45,350 nucleotides of DNA from Anaerolineales bacterium (GTDB taxonomy: Bacteria; Chloroflexota; Anaerolineae; Anaerolineales; Villigracilaceae), in contig JADGQC010000003.1 in NCBI GenBank assembly GCA_017882125.1, positions 1-45,350 on the forward strand. The letters are read 5' to 3'. A program made the translations under genes and the position numbers. Within the stretch, counting starts at the first letter, position 1; each line of letters starts with the position of its first letter. The notes below the pieces were generated by a model. That model was not told the origin of the DNA, did not search any database, and saw only the letters and a list, made by a program, of their open reading frames with translations. Positions 1-8,036 of this stretch are shown piece by piece.

Positions 1-3000
1 GTCGGAAGCAACACCGGAAGGCATGAGTAAGGTACCTGCGGAGCAACCATCCAGGACGCGAACAGGCTGCCCGCTGGACGTAAAGGTGATCAAGCGGCAC
101 AGTTCCGGGTCCGTGACGGTAATGTTACCCGTGGAATCCACTGCGATAAAGGGCTTGTTTTCCACCGATTGCCCGTACCAGCCGTCCACCGGCCATTCTG
201 AAAGGGCGGTATAGACCAATCCAGCAGAATCGGGGGCAAATACCTGTACGCGCTGGTTCCAAGTATCGGTAACATAGACATTCCCGACAGAATCCAAAGC
301 GACTGCCACAGGTTCATCCAACTCACCCAGACCCAAGCCGGGTGTCCCAAATTGAGTGATATAGTCCCCATTGGAACCAAAGACGACGATACGCTTGTTC
401 CCGGTATCGGCAACATAAACATGACCTTGAGCATCAACAGCCACGCCGCGCGGTCCATAGAATGCCTGGGGGGAATCAGAGGCCTGCCCAAAGTAGCCCC
501 ACATCGTGACAAATTTGCCATCGGCGGTAAATTTCTGGATACGATAGTTCCAGGTGTCGGCGACATAGACACTGCCGTCCGCAGCCACGGCGATGCCCCA
601 AGGTTCATTAAATGTCCCACCGGGGGCTTCTCCCTGAGATATATCCGCCCGTGTGCCCCAGATCTGGAGCACGCTCCCATCCGGACTGAGATGCTGGATG
701 CGGTTATTCATGGAATCTGCCACGTACAGGCTCCCATCCGCCGCCACTGCCATTTGACGCGGCGATTGGAATTGTCCCTGAGAGGTGCCGGCAGCGCCTA
801 ATACGACGTCGGGGGAAGCCGTTGATGTTATTGCAGCATAGGGGTCCACTGGAGCGACCACCTCCTGTGCAGGTGCTCCATAAGGCCAAAGAAGTGCAGC
901 GATGTCCTTGCGGATATAGTAATGCATGCGTGCAGAAACGCCCCAATCTGTGAGCGTATATGCGGTACTGTTCTTCAGCGCGCCCCACTGGGTAAAATCA
1001 TCATTTAACCAGATCTGAAGGATTGCGCTGCGAACTTGAGCTCCAGTAATGACAGGGTTCGCGCTCTGATTGCCGGTGAAGAAAGGTTTGATATGCTGCC
1101 AGGCATACTGGATATATTCGGTAATCGTCATGGGAGGAATTACCTTGTCGGTCCCGGCATACTCCTTCGTCAGAGCGGCTGTACGTTCAGAATCAATGGA
1201 ATTCCATTTCAGGCTCCAATAATCCATATTGGGCCACCATAAGCGCATGCCCGTAAATTCGAAATAATCCTGGCGGACGACGGGCGTAATTTTGTCAAGG
1301 TTTTCATCGCCAATGGCAATCACCAACGCCCGGCGGGCGTCAACGGTTGGGTTTACGTCGAAGTCAATTTTGTTGGGGTAGCGGCGCATGTACCACCAGT
1401 ACGGGTAGCGGACCTGGTTGTCGTATGCAACCACCATATCGGTCGTGCCGGTGGTGCGGATGGAAAGATCCTCAATCTGGGAAAACAGGGCTTTGGGATC
1501 AGGCGCACCATGAGCGTAAACCAAGTACTCGGTGGCAAAATCATAATTTATAAAAGCAGCCCGGAAAGCGTCTCTTCCAGTCTGAACGGCAAGCAATCCC
1601 AACAGGATCAGAATGGTAACCCGAGCGTATTTCCGGAAACCCCAGGCTGCCAGCCTGCCCCAAGGGACAGTCTCCACCAACCAACCAACAGCCCAAGCCG
1701 TCGAAAGAATCATTGGCAGGCTTATATGGATAGTCAGCCAGGGCATCTTCTCCCCAGCATATGTAAAGACGGCCAGGCTGCTCACCGACCAAAAGACCAA
1801 CAATCCGGCAACCGGGACGGGAGGCTGGTCACTCCCTGCCAGAGGCCGTGTAAACGGTTGGAGGGCCTGGTTCTGCCACAACCGCATCCGACTGGCAATC
1901 CCAGCCGCCGCGACCGTCCCGAGAACAGGCAAGAACTCATACATCGGTATCAGGAGGAGGATATAGTAATAAAGAGGCTGATCACCACGCGCCACTGCCT
2001 GCTGTTCCGTCCAATAACTAAGGGCTCCAACCAAGCCGCCCACAATCCCCTGCGGATTGGTAAAGAACGTACTGTATAGAAGGACAAATGGGATGAAGAA
2101 GAGGGCGGCATGGAATAACCATTTGCGCCCGAACCACCACAAACCCATGACTATCCCGATCACTCCCAGAATCGAAGCGACACCTGCGACCCTGAGTATC
2201 CCAATGGATGTGTAATCAAGGGCTGTGTAACCTGCGATAGTAATCGGAATGGCGCTCAATAAGGGAAGGACAAACGTCCCCAGCATTACCAGCATATCGG
2301 CCGCCCGCTCGGATTTGATACCAGCCCAGCCTAGACCTCTCACTAATGAAACACCAGACCAAACAAGAGCACCTACTCCGCCAGCTGCCAGGATACTCAC
2401 CACAATAATCATCAACCTGACCTGTTCACCAGGCGTATTGTCAGCAGGTTTATGGGTAAGGTAAAACCCAGCAGCCCCCGACAGCAGGACCACCGTCAGC
2501 GCCAGACCAAGCAGGAAGAATGCCCTACGCCTTGCAGATGACCACGTACTCCCGCGGGAGACCCGGTCCACGAAATAGGCAGCGAGGAAAAGAAATTCCT
2601 CTGCTGCGAACATATAAGACGTGGCCTTATCTGTGAAATGCAGCATATTGACAGCAGTAAACAGGAACAAAACCCAGGTTTCGCCGCGTTCAAGGTAACG
2701 GAGGATTGCATAAATAGTAAGTATGCCCCACAGGACAATGTAGGATTCGTTGCGGGCATAGCGTGCGTAATAAAGCATCAGTGGGGAAATAATGATCAAT
2801 GCTCCGGCAACCAGCGCCCCGGTCCGGCCCAAGTAGCGGCGGAAAGCGAACAGGGCTACCAAAATGGCAGCAATACTTAGGACAGCCGCTGGAATGCGGC
2901 TGGTGAAATCGTTATCACCAAAGAGAGCATAAGAAAGGGCCATCATGTGAAACTGGAGAGGACCGTGCATCATCGGATTGTATTGGTACCCGGTGCCGGA

Positions 3001-3189
3001 ATAAAGCCCAAACGCCGTGGTCACATGATTGATCTCATCGTGGCTCATGGCGCGCGCTCCCAGGTCATAGAACCGGGAGAAAAGGGCTGATGCAAGTAGC
3101 AGAATCACCAACAAGGTTTCCAGGTTAACTGGGAACCAGCGTTTTAAGGGTGTATCCAAAAGGGATGGCTTTTCGTAAGTGGGGATCAT
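1..3189 (-). CDS. Agl23-like membrane glycosyltransferase fused to NHL repeats (3' end outside window)
   Basis: An open frame of 1063 codons runs from ATG at 3189 to the left edge without a stop, so the C-terminus is missing. Residues about 20-560 are strongly hydrophobic with many membrane segments. The first external loop carries an acidic pair (SHDE, D51-E52), as in GT-C/PMT-like glycosyltransferases; the layout resembles the Agl23 family (TIGR03663), linked to lipid-linked glycan assembly. A soluble stretch follows, then from about residue 795 at least five NHL-type repeats with cores such as GSLYVADSMNNRIQ and GSVYVADTWNYRIQ, which should fold as a beta-propeller. I infer envelope glycosylation with an extracytoplasmic propeller; substrate and donor are unknown. 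No Shine-Dalgarno precedes the start; a TACAAT box lies 7 bases upstream, suggesting a leaderless mRNA. Family assignment rests on motif memory, not a search. Confidence 0.8.
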   Translation of the reverse strand, partial: MIPTYEKPSLLDTPLKRWFPVNLETLLVILLLASALFSRFYDLGARAMSHDEINHVTTAFGLYSGTGYQYNPMMHGPLQFHMMALSYALFGDNDFTSRIPAAVLSIAAILVALFAFRRYLGRTGALVAGALIIISPLMLYYARYARNESYIVLWGILTIYAILRYLERGETWVLFLFTAVNMLHFTDKATSYMFAAEEFLFLAAYFVDRVSRGSTWSSARRRAFFLLGLALTVVLLSGAAGFYLTHKPADNTPGEQVRLMIIVVSILAAGGVGALVWSGVSLVRGLGWAGIKSERAADMLVMLGTFVLPLLSAIPITIAGYTALDYTSIGILRVAGVASILGVIGIVMGLWWFGRKWLFHAALFFIPFVLLYSTFFTNPQGIVGGLVGALSYWTEQQAVARGDQPLYYYILLLIPMYEFLPVLGTVAAAGIASRMRLWQNQALQPFTRPLAGSDQPPVPVAGLLVFWSVSSLAVFTYAGEKMPWLTIHISLPMILSTAWAVGWLVETVPWGRLAAWGFRKYARVTILILLGLLAVQTGRDAFRAAFINYDFATEYLVYAHGAPDPKALFSQIEDLSIRTTGTTDMVVAYDNQVRYPYWWYMRRYPNKIDFDVNPTVDARRALVIAIGDENLDKITPVVRQDYFEFTGMRLWWPNMDYWSLKWNSIDSERTAALTKEYAGTDKVIPPMTITEYIQYAWQHIKPFFTGNQSANPVITGAQVRSAILQIWLNDDFTQWGALKNSTAYTLTDWGVSARMHYYIRKDIAALLWPYGAPAQEVVAPVDPYAAITSTASPDVVLGAAGTSQGQFQSPRQMAVAADGSLYVADSMNNRIQHLSPDGSVLQIWGTRADISQGEAPGGTFNEPWGIAVAADGSVYVADTWNYRIQKFTADGKFVTMWGYFGQASDSPQAFYGPRGVAVDAQGHVYVADTGNKRIVVFGSNGDYITQFGTPGLGLGELDEPVAVALDSVGNVYVTDTWNQRVQVFAPDSAGLVYTALSEWPVDGWYGQSVENKPFIAVDSTGNITVTDPELCRLITFTSSGQPVRVLDGCSAGTLLMPSGVASD

Positions 3190-3196
3190 TCGGGTA

Positions 3197-3202
3197 ATTG
3201 TA
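3197..3202 (-). promoter_or_regulatory. -10 box of a probable leaderless promoter for the Agl23-like gene
   Basis: On the minus strand TACAAT is followed by 7 bases and then the ATG at 3189. Transcription would therefore start at or next to the start codon. No Shine-Dalgarno sequence is present. No clear -35 box was seen. Confidence 0.4.
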
Positions 3203-3269
3203 CCAAATCTGCTAATTATGAGAGGATGATGAATGGAAATAAATATGGGGTGGAGAGCAACGAAATGAC

Positions 3270-4223
3270 CTAGGATTTCCAGCGCGCGTAGACTGCCTGC
3301 GAGAGCAGTCTGCCAGCGCTCTTCTCTTCCGTGACCAATTCACCACATTCCAAATTTCCCCCCAGGCCTTTGATCATCTCTGAAATTGCATAATAGACAT
3401 GAATGGCTGGAAGTTTAACTGCGTACATGGTCAGTATCACAAATAAAGGCTGGTCGCTTAATACCGCCCGGCATGCCTGTAACAACCTGGGGAGGGATTT
3501 ATATACCTCCCACACTTCGCCTTTTGGTCCGCGCCCAAACTTGGGAGGATCAAGCACAATCCCATCATATTTGACACCTCGACGAGCCTCGCGCTCCACA
3601 AATTTCAGTGCATCGTCCACAATCCAGCGGATTGGTTTATCCGTCAGCCCGGAGAGGTCCTGATTGAAGTGCGCCCAATTTACTGACTTCCTGGATGCAT
3701 CCACATGCGTTATTTTTGCACCAGCAGCAGCACACGACAAAGTAGCCAACCCGGTATATCCGAATAAATTCAGGATGTTCAAGGTGGTCTTTGGCGGAAC
3801 TGGTGAATGGTTATTATTGAATATTTGTTCCCCCATCCAATCCCAGTGGGAAGCACACTCGGGGAAGACACCCAAGTGCCGGCCAGGGGTGGTCATTACA
3901 GAAAAGTGCAATTCCTGATTCAATTCCGAGACAGTACCTGATTCTTTAGAAGCATAATGAGGGAGAGTGTATGTCATCTCCCATTGCTCCGGGATTTTTT
4001 TCTTAACTGCCCAGTGTCCTCCACTTTCCTCCCCACTGGGCTGGAAGACTGCATGAGCCGAATCCCAGGATGCAGCAGGAAGGGAAGGTCTCCACAAAGC
4101 CTGGATTTCGGGGCGGATAAAAGAATACGGCCCAAACCTTTCAAGTTTCAGTCCGTCACCGGAGTCCAAAAGTTCATAATCTTTCCAGCGAGGGGAGGAC
4201 AGTAGATGGATTTCAGGAGCCAT
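3270..4223 (-). CDS. Class I SAM-dependent methyltransferase, RlmI/RlmK-like catalytic domain
   Basis: A 317-residue protein. Residues about 149-170 hold SAM-binding motif I (LNLFGYTGLATLSCAAAGA), an acidic residue follows at the end of the next strand (THVDAS), and VLDPPKFGRG near 223-232 is the DPPxF motif of RlmI/RlmK-type RNA methyltransferases (PF10672-like). The C-terminal half therefore looks like a 23S rRNA cytosine-C5 or guanine methyltransferase catalytic domain. The N-terminal 140 residues show no PUA domain that I recognise, so the exact RNA target cannot be named. The gene is divergent from mraZ, and 80 bases separate it from the Agl23-like gene downstream on the same strand. No good ribosome-binding site precedes the ATG. 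Confidence 0.8.
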   Translation of the reverse strand: MAPEIHLLSSPRWKDYELLDSGDGLKLERFGPYSFIRPEIQALWRPSLPAASWDSAHAVFQPSGEESGGHWAVKKKIPEQWEMTYTLPHYASKESGTVSELNQELHFSVMTTPGRHLGVFPECASHWDWMGEQIFNNNHSPVPPKTTLNILNLFGYTGLATLSCAAAGAKITHVDASRKSVNWAHFNQDLSGLTDKPIRWIVDDALKFVEREARRGVKYDGIVLDPPKFGRGPKGEVWEVYKSLPRLLQACRAVLSDQPLFVILTMYAVKLPAIHVYYAISEMIKGLGGNLECGELVTEEKSAGRLLSQAVYARWKS

Positions 4224-4279
4224 AGAAAATGGACAATGAAATGGGCAGGAAACTTACCTACCAAATATGCAACTGCCTA

Positions 4280-4309
4280 TTGCAATTCGTATAGAAGATG
4301 TGCTAAAAT
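4280..4309 (+). promoter_or_regulatory. Promoter of the dcw cluster (upstream of mraZ)
   Basis: TTGCAA (4280-4285) and TAAAAT (4304-4309) are separated by 18 bases, and a TG extends the -10 box (TGCTAAAAT). The predicted start point is near 4316, which places the MraZ-type repeats immediately downstream. Confidence 0.65.
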
Positions 4310-4317
4310 ACAGCATC

Positions 4318-4347
4318 AGTGGTAGAAAGTGGGACGAAGTGGGATAC
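4318..4347 (+). promoter_or_regulatory. MraZ operator: three direct 10-bp repeats
   Basis: Three tandem units start at 4318, 4328 and 4338: AGTGGTAGAA, AGTGGGACGA, AGTGGGATAC. GTGG(G) recurs once per helical turn, as in described MraZ-binding sites (TGGGN repeated with 5-base spacers, just after the mra promoter). The array sits at the predicted start of transcription and just before mraZ, so autoregulation of the whole cluster is likely. Confidence 0.75.
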
Positions 4348-4390
4348 CGGGAAATCCGGCATTCCGGGTCAATAGGGAAAACAAGGACTG

Positions 4391-4828
4391 ATGTTCCTCA
4401 ATCAATACCAGCACACTTTTGATGATAAAGGCCGACTGACGATCCCTTCAAGATTCCGGGAACTGCCAGAAGAAGGCGCTTTTGTTGTCCAGGGATTGGA
4501 TCGCAACCTGATGGTATTGCCTCCGGCAGCATTCGAAATAATTTATACCAGGTTGATGGCAATGAGCATGACCGATCCAAGCGCCCGTCTATTGCGTCAT
4601 ATCATTCTCGGCAACGCTTTGCAGGTTGCCCTGGATAGCGCGGGGCGCATCTTAATCTCAACCAATTTACGGGAATACGCCAATTTACAAAATGATGTGG
4701 TCTTCGTGGGCCAGGGTGACTATTTTGAAATCTGGAGCCCTGATTTATGGCAGGATCAGCAAGTACAGATTAACGATGCTTCCACGAATGCCCAGCGCTT
4801 TGCCACACTTGACCTTAAAACTCGCTGA
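4391..4828 (+). CDS. mraZ: Transcriptional regulator MraZ
   Basis: A 145-residue protein, the usual length for the family. It has the two tandem SpoVT/AbrB-like half-domains of MraZ, each with a DxxGR-type motif: DDKGRLTIPSRFRE at residues 11-24 and DSAGRILI near 82-89. MraZ is a DNA-binding ring protein that controls the division and cell-wall cluster it heads. The start is supported by AAGGA a few bases upstream. It is first in the cluster, directly behind a promoter with GTGGG repeats that should be its own operator, and its stop codon is one base before the rsmH start, suggesting coupled translation. Confidence 0.95.
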   Translation: MFLNQYQHTFDDKGRLTIPSRFRELPEEGAFVVQGLDRNLMVLPPAAFEIIYTRLMAMSMTDPSARLLRHIILGNALQVALDSAGRILISTNLREYANLQNDVVFVGQGDYFEIWSPDLWQDQQVQINDASTNAQRFATLDLKTR

Positions 4829-4829
4829 A

Positions 4830-5750
4830 ATGGTTCCATCGCATCAACCAGTACTTTACCAGGAAATTATACACGCTTTACGCCCGAAAAGTGGAGAACG
4901 CTACGTGGACGGGACTCTTGGGGCAGGCGGCCATGCGGCAGGCCTGCTTGCAGCAAGTGGTCCGGGAGGCCTGCTGCTTGGATTGGATGTGGATCCACAA
5001 GCGCTCCGTCTTGCTCAACAGAAACTCGCTCCCTTCGGGGAGCGCGCATGGTTAAAAAAGGCGCCCTACACAACGCTCCCCATGCAACTTGCTGAATTGG
5101 GGTGGGACTCTGTGGACGGAATTCTGCTCGACCTGGGAGCCTCCTCGATGCAATTCGATAACCCGGAGCGCGGATTTTCCTTCCTGGCAGACGGTCCGCT
5201 GGATATGCGCTTCGACCCGTCCAACCCGCTTACTGCTGCCGAGGTCATTAATATGTGGCCGGAACAGGAACTGGCAGACATAATTTTCCAGTTTGGGGAG
5301 GAACGAGCGGCGAGAAGAATTGCCAGAGCCATCGTTTCCGCCCGACCAGTGGAAGGGACACGACAATTGGCTGCGATAATCGAGCGGGTGCGCCCAAGGC
5401 GGGGAGATCCCCACCACCCCGCGACGCAAACCTTCCAAGCCTTGCGGATCATCGTCAACAATGAGCTGGAATCGGTGGAGAAAGTCCTACCTTTAGCAGT
5501 GCAAGCTTTGGGACCTGGAGGAAGACTGGCAGTGATCGCGTTCCATTCGCTTGAAGATCGGCTGGTCAAAGAATATTTTCGCCGAGAAAGCAAGGATTGC
5601 ATCTGCCCCCCCAACCAACCGGTCTGCACCTGCGGGCATAAGGCAAGCATAAAGGAAATCACTCGCCGGCCCATCATGCCGACCGAGGAAGAAATAAACC
5701 AAAACTCGCGCGCACGCAGCGCCAAGTTACGGGTTGCTGAGAAATTATAG
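4830..5750 (+). CDS. rsmH: 16S rRNA (cytosine1402-N4)-methyltransferase RsmH
   Basis: A 306-residue SAM-dependent methyltransferase (also called MraW) that modifies C1402 of 16S rRNA in the decoding centre. It begins SHQPVLYQEII, typical of the family, then SAM motif DGTLGAGGH (27-35), DLGASSMQFDNPERGFSF, an AFHSLEDRLVKEYF block, and a cysteine cluster (CICPPNQPVCTC) close to the end. The frame is open further upstream to 4692 inside mraZ, but the ATG at 4830 gives the family-length N-terminus and lies one base after the mraZ stop. A small hairpin (AGCCAA...TTGGCT, about 5753-5770) follows the gene in the 79-base gap before the ftsL-like gene. Confidence 0.95.
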   Translation: MVPSHQPVLYQEIIHALRPKSGERYVDGTLGAGGHAAGLLAASGPGGLLLGLDVDPQALRLAQQKLAPFGERAWLKKAPYTTLPMQLAELGWDSVDGILLDLGASSMQFDNPERGFSFLADGPLDMRFDPSNPLTAAEVINMWPEQELADIIFQFGEERAARRIARAIVSARPVEGTRQLAAIIERVRPRRGDPHHPATQTFQALRIIVNNELESVEKVLPLAVQALGPGGRLAVIAFHSLEDRLVKEYFRRESKDCICPPNQPVCTCGHKASIKEITRRPIMPTEEEINQNSRARSAKLRVAEKL

Positions 5751-5829
5751 AAAGCCAATGGGTGTTGGCTCAGAACGGAGGTGCAGCGTCACCGATATCA
5801 AACAGCAATAATTTTAATGGATAGCAAAG

Positions 5830-6300
5830 ATGAATAATGTTACTCAAATCGTTCGGAAGGTTCGTCAGGCCCCCTGGAGAGTACAACGCCAGTGGATAGG
5901 TCTATTTTTGCTCGGCCTAGTGTTGATGGCAATGGTGGCAAGCATCTATTTGAATGTCACGGTGAGAGCCACATTGGCAGGTCGTGAAACCATCGGGCTT
6001 CAAGCAATGATTACCACCAACCAACGTGTCAATGCCGATTTGGAAACGCAGTTGGCCGGGTTGATCTCCATTGGTTCCATGCAGAAACGGGCCGAAGCCA
6101 TGGGCTTCCAGCCTGCAGACCCAACAGACATTACTTTCGTTGCGGTCCCCGGATATACGGGGCATTCAGCAGTGGACCTATCAATTCCGAGCGGAAATCA
6201 GCCGGAAGCGCCCATCATTCTCCCCCAATATACCGAATCGTGGTTCGATTATTTTCTGAACCAGCAGGCTTCTTCCAATCTACCCGGGGGACAGCCATGA
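5830..6300 (+). CDS. ftsL: FtsL-like septum protein
   Basis: A 156-residue bitopic membrane protein: about 23 mostly basic cytoplasmic residues, one membrane helix (about 24-44, IGLFLLGLVLMAMVASIYLN), then an extracytoplasmic stretch compatible with a short coiled coil (about 50-95) and a Pro/Ser-rich tail. FtsL proteins are recognised mainly by this layout and by position between rsmH and the class B penicillin-binding protein, both of which hold here; sequence identity in the family is low. It should act with FtsQ/DivIB and a DivIC-like partner to activate the FtsW-FtsI synthase pair. An in-frame stop lies just upstream of this ATG, so no longer start is possible. The stop overlaps the ftsI start by ATGA. 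Confidence 0.75.
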   Translation: MNNVTQIVRKVRQAPWRVQRQWIGLFLLGLVLMAMVASIYLNVTVRATLAGRETIGLQAMITTNQRVNADLETQLAGLISIGSMQKRAEAMGFQPADPTDITFVAVPGYTGHSAVDLSIPSGNQPEAPIILPQYTESWFDYFLNQQASSNLPGGQP

Positions 6301-8030
6301 AACGGTTAACTCATGCCTGGCGCTATTTTACTTCCGCAGCAATTCTAGCGACGATGGGCATCGCTATCCTGGTGCAAATCGTTCGCATCCAAGGCAGCCC
6401 GGAAGTTGCAGGCGTGATTGACCAGGGTAATTATGTCTGGAAGGACTTTTACCCTCCGCGCGGAGAAATTTACGACCGGAATGGAAACCTGCTGGCAGGA
6501 AATAAAACCGTTTATGAAGTTGGATTGGATATGACAGCCAAACCAGATATGCAAACCGTCATGCTGGCCCTCCAAATGTCAGGCTTTGATCTCAACGAAG
6601 TCAATTACCGAATATCCCAAGTGCCCAATGCCCAGTATGTAGTCCTGGATGATTTTGTATCAGCCGAAAAAGCTGACCAGTTGATGGCCCTCCAAAAAGT
6701 TGCACACGGTGACCCCACCGGCAAAAACCTGGATGCCATATATTTTAAAGCCCATTATGGACGCAGTTACCCGGAAAACGACCTGGCTTCCAATTTACTC
6801 GGGTTTGTAACGGAAGATAACCACGGCTATATGGGCGTCGAGGAAAAATATGACAACATACTGGCGGGTATCCCAGTGCGGATCGCTGTACCTGCAGACC
6901 CGCGGCGGGCAACCGAATACCCCACCATTCCTCCCGGCCAAACAATTATTCTGACGATTGACCGTGAAATCCAAGCTTCAGTTGAAAATATCCTAGATCA
7001 AGCGCTAAAAAATACCGGGGCAATTTCCGGAACAATTATCGTCATGGATCCGACCACCGGTGAAATCCTGGCAATGTCGTCCACACCCCGCTTGAACTTG
7101 AATGATTACCAAAGCATTAAAACCGTTTTTCCGGGAGAGACACCTTTCAACCGGGCGATCAGCCAGGCATATGAACCAGGCTCCGTTTCTAAAATCCTTA
7201 CCATGGCCGGCGCACTGGACAGTGGAGTTGTAAAACAGGATACCATCACGTTTGTCCCCGAGTCCATCGTAGTCGGTGGATTTAAAATTTATAACTGGGA
7301 CGGCGGCGCCTGGGGTTATCAAGATATGACCGGCTGCCTGGCTAACTCGCTCAACGTCTGCCTTGCCTGGATTTCCGACAAAGAGATGGGGAGTGCGAGC
7401 TTTTATTCTTACATGCAGCGCTTTGGCCTCGGGCATGCGACCGGGATTGACCTGGCAGGAGAAGCCTCCGGACGTTTGAAACTCCCCGGTGACAGCGACT
7501 GGACCCCTGTGGAACTTGGGACCAATGCCTTCGGGCAAGGCGTATCGGTAACCCCCATCCAGATGGTGATGGCTGCTTCCGCCCTGGCAAATAACGGACA
7601 GATGGTCTACCCACATGTTCTATATGCCCAGATTCAGGATGGAAAACAGAGCAACACTAAAACGCAAATCGTTGGCACCCCCATCTCAGCCACTACTGCC
7701 CACACCATCAGCGATATGCTGGCAAACGCCCTAGAGACCGAATCATCCACCGCCTTAGTACCCGGGTATCGGATCGCAGGAAAGACCGGTACAGCGCAAA
7801 TTCCCCTTCCTAGCGGCGGATACGATCAAAACAATGTTAACACCTCCTTCATTGGTTGGGGACCGGTGGACGATCCCAGGTTCCTGGTTTATATCTGGCT
7901 TGAAAAACCTCAGACAAATAAAGCAGCCTCAGTAGTTGTAGCTCCAATTTTTAAACAGGTTGTTGAAAAATTGGTCGTACTGCTGAATATCCCACCGGAT
8001 GCCATCCGGCTGCAGATGATCGGACGATGA
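6297..8030 (+). CDS. ftsI: Class B penicillin-binding protein (FtsI/SpoVD type)
   Basis: A 577-residue septal peptidoglycan transpeptidase: a short cytoplasmic tail, one N-terminal membrane helix (about 12-30), a PBP-dimer region beginning with RGEIYDRNGNLLA, then the transpeptidase domain. Active-site motifs are complete: SVSK with the nucleophile at S296, SLN at 351-353 and KTGT from K496. There is no PASTA domain at the C-terminus. The frame is open from 6240, but ATG at 6297 overlaps the ftsL stop (ATGA), has GGGGG just upstream, and gives the usual short cytoplasmic N-terminus. The protein should pair with FtsW from the same cluster. Confidence 0.93.
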   Translation: MKRLTHAWRYFTSAAILATMGIAILVQIVRIQGSPEVAGVIDQGNYVWKDFYPPRGEIYDRNGNLLAGNKTVYEVGLDMTAKPDMQTVMLALQMSGFDLNEVNYRISQVPNAQYVVLDDFVSAEKADQLMALQKVAHGDPTGKNLDAIYFKAHYGRSYPENDLASNLLGFVTEDNHGYMGVEEKYDNILAGIPVRIAVPADPRRATEYPTIPPGQTIILTIDREIQASVENILDQALKNTGAISGTIIVMDPTTGEILAMSSTPRLNLNDYQSIKTVFPGETPFNRAISQAYEPGSVSKILTMAGALDSGVVKQDTITFVPESIVVGGFKIYNWDGGAWGYQDMTGCLANSLNVCLAWISDKEMGSASFYSYMQRFGLGHATGIDLAGEASGRLKLPGDSDWTPVELGTNAFGQGVSVTPIQMVMAASALANNGQMVYPHVLYAQIQDGKQSNTKTQIVGTPISATTAHTISDMLANALETESSTALVPGYRIAGKTGTAQIPLPSGGYDQNNVNTSFIGWGPVDDPRFLVYIWLEKPQTNKAASVVVAPIFKQVVEKLVVLLNIPPDAIRLQMIGR

Positions 8031-8036
8031 GGAGTC

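Noticed and set aside
90-680. A 196-codon minus-strand frame at the left edge
   Set aside because: It lies in another frame over the NHL repeats of the Agl23-like gene, and its internal repetition comes from those repeats.
6240-6296. Upstream extension of the ftsI frame
   Set aside because: It lies inside ftsL in another frame and would add 19 residues before a normal cytoplasmic N-terminus; the ATGA overlap at 6297 is better.
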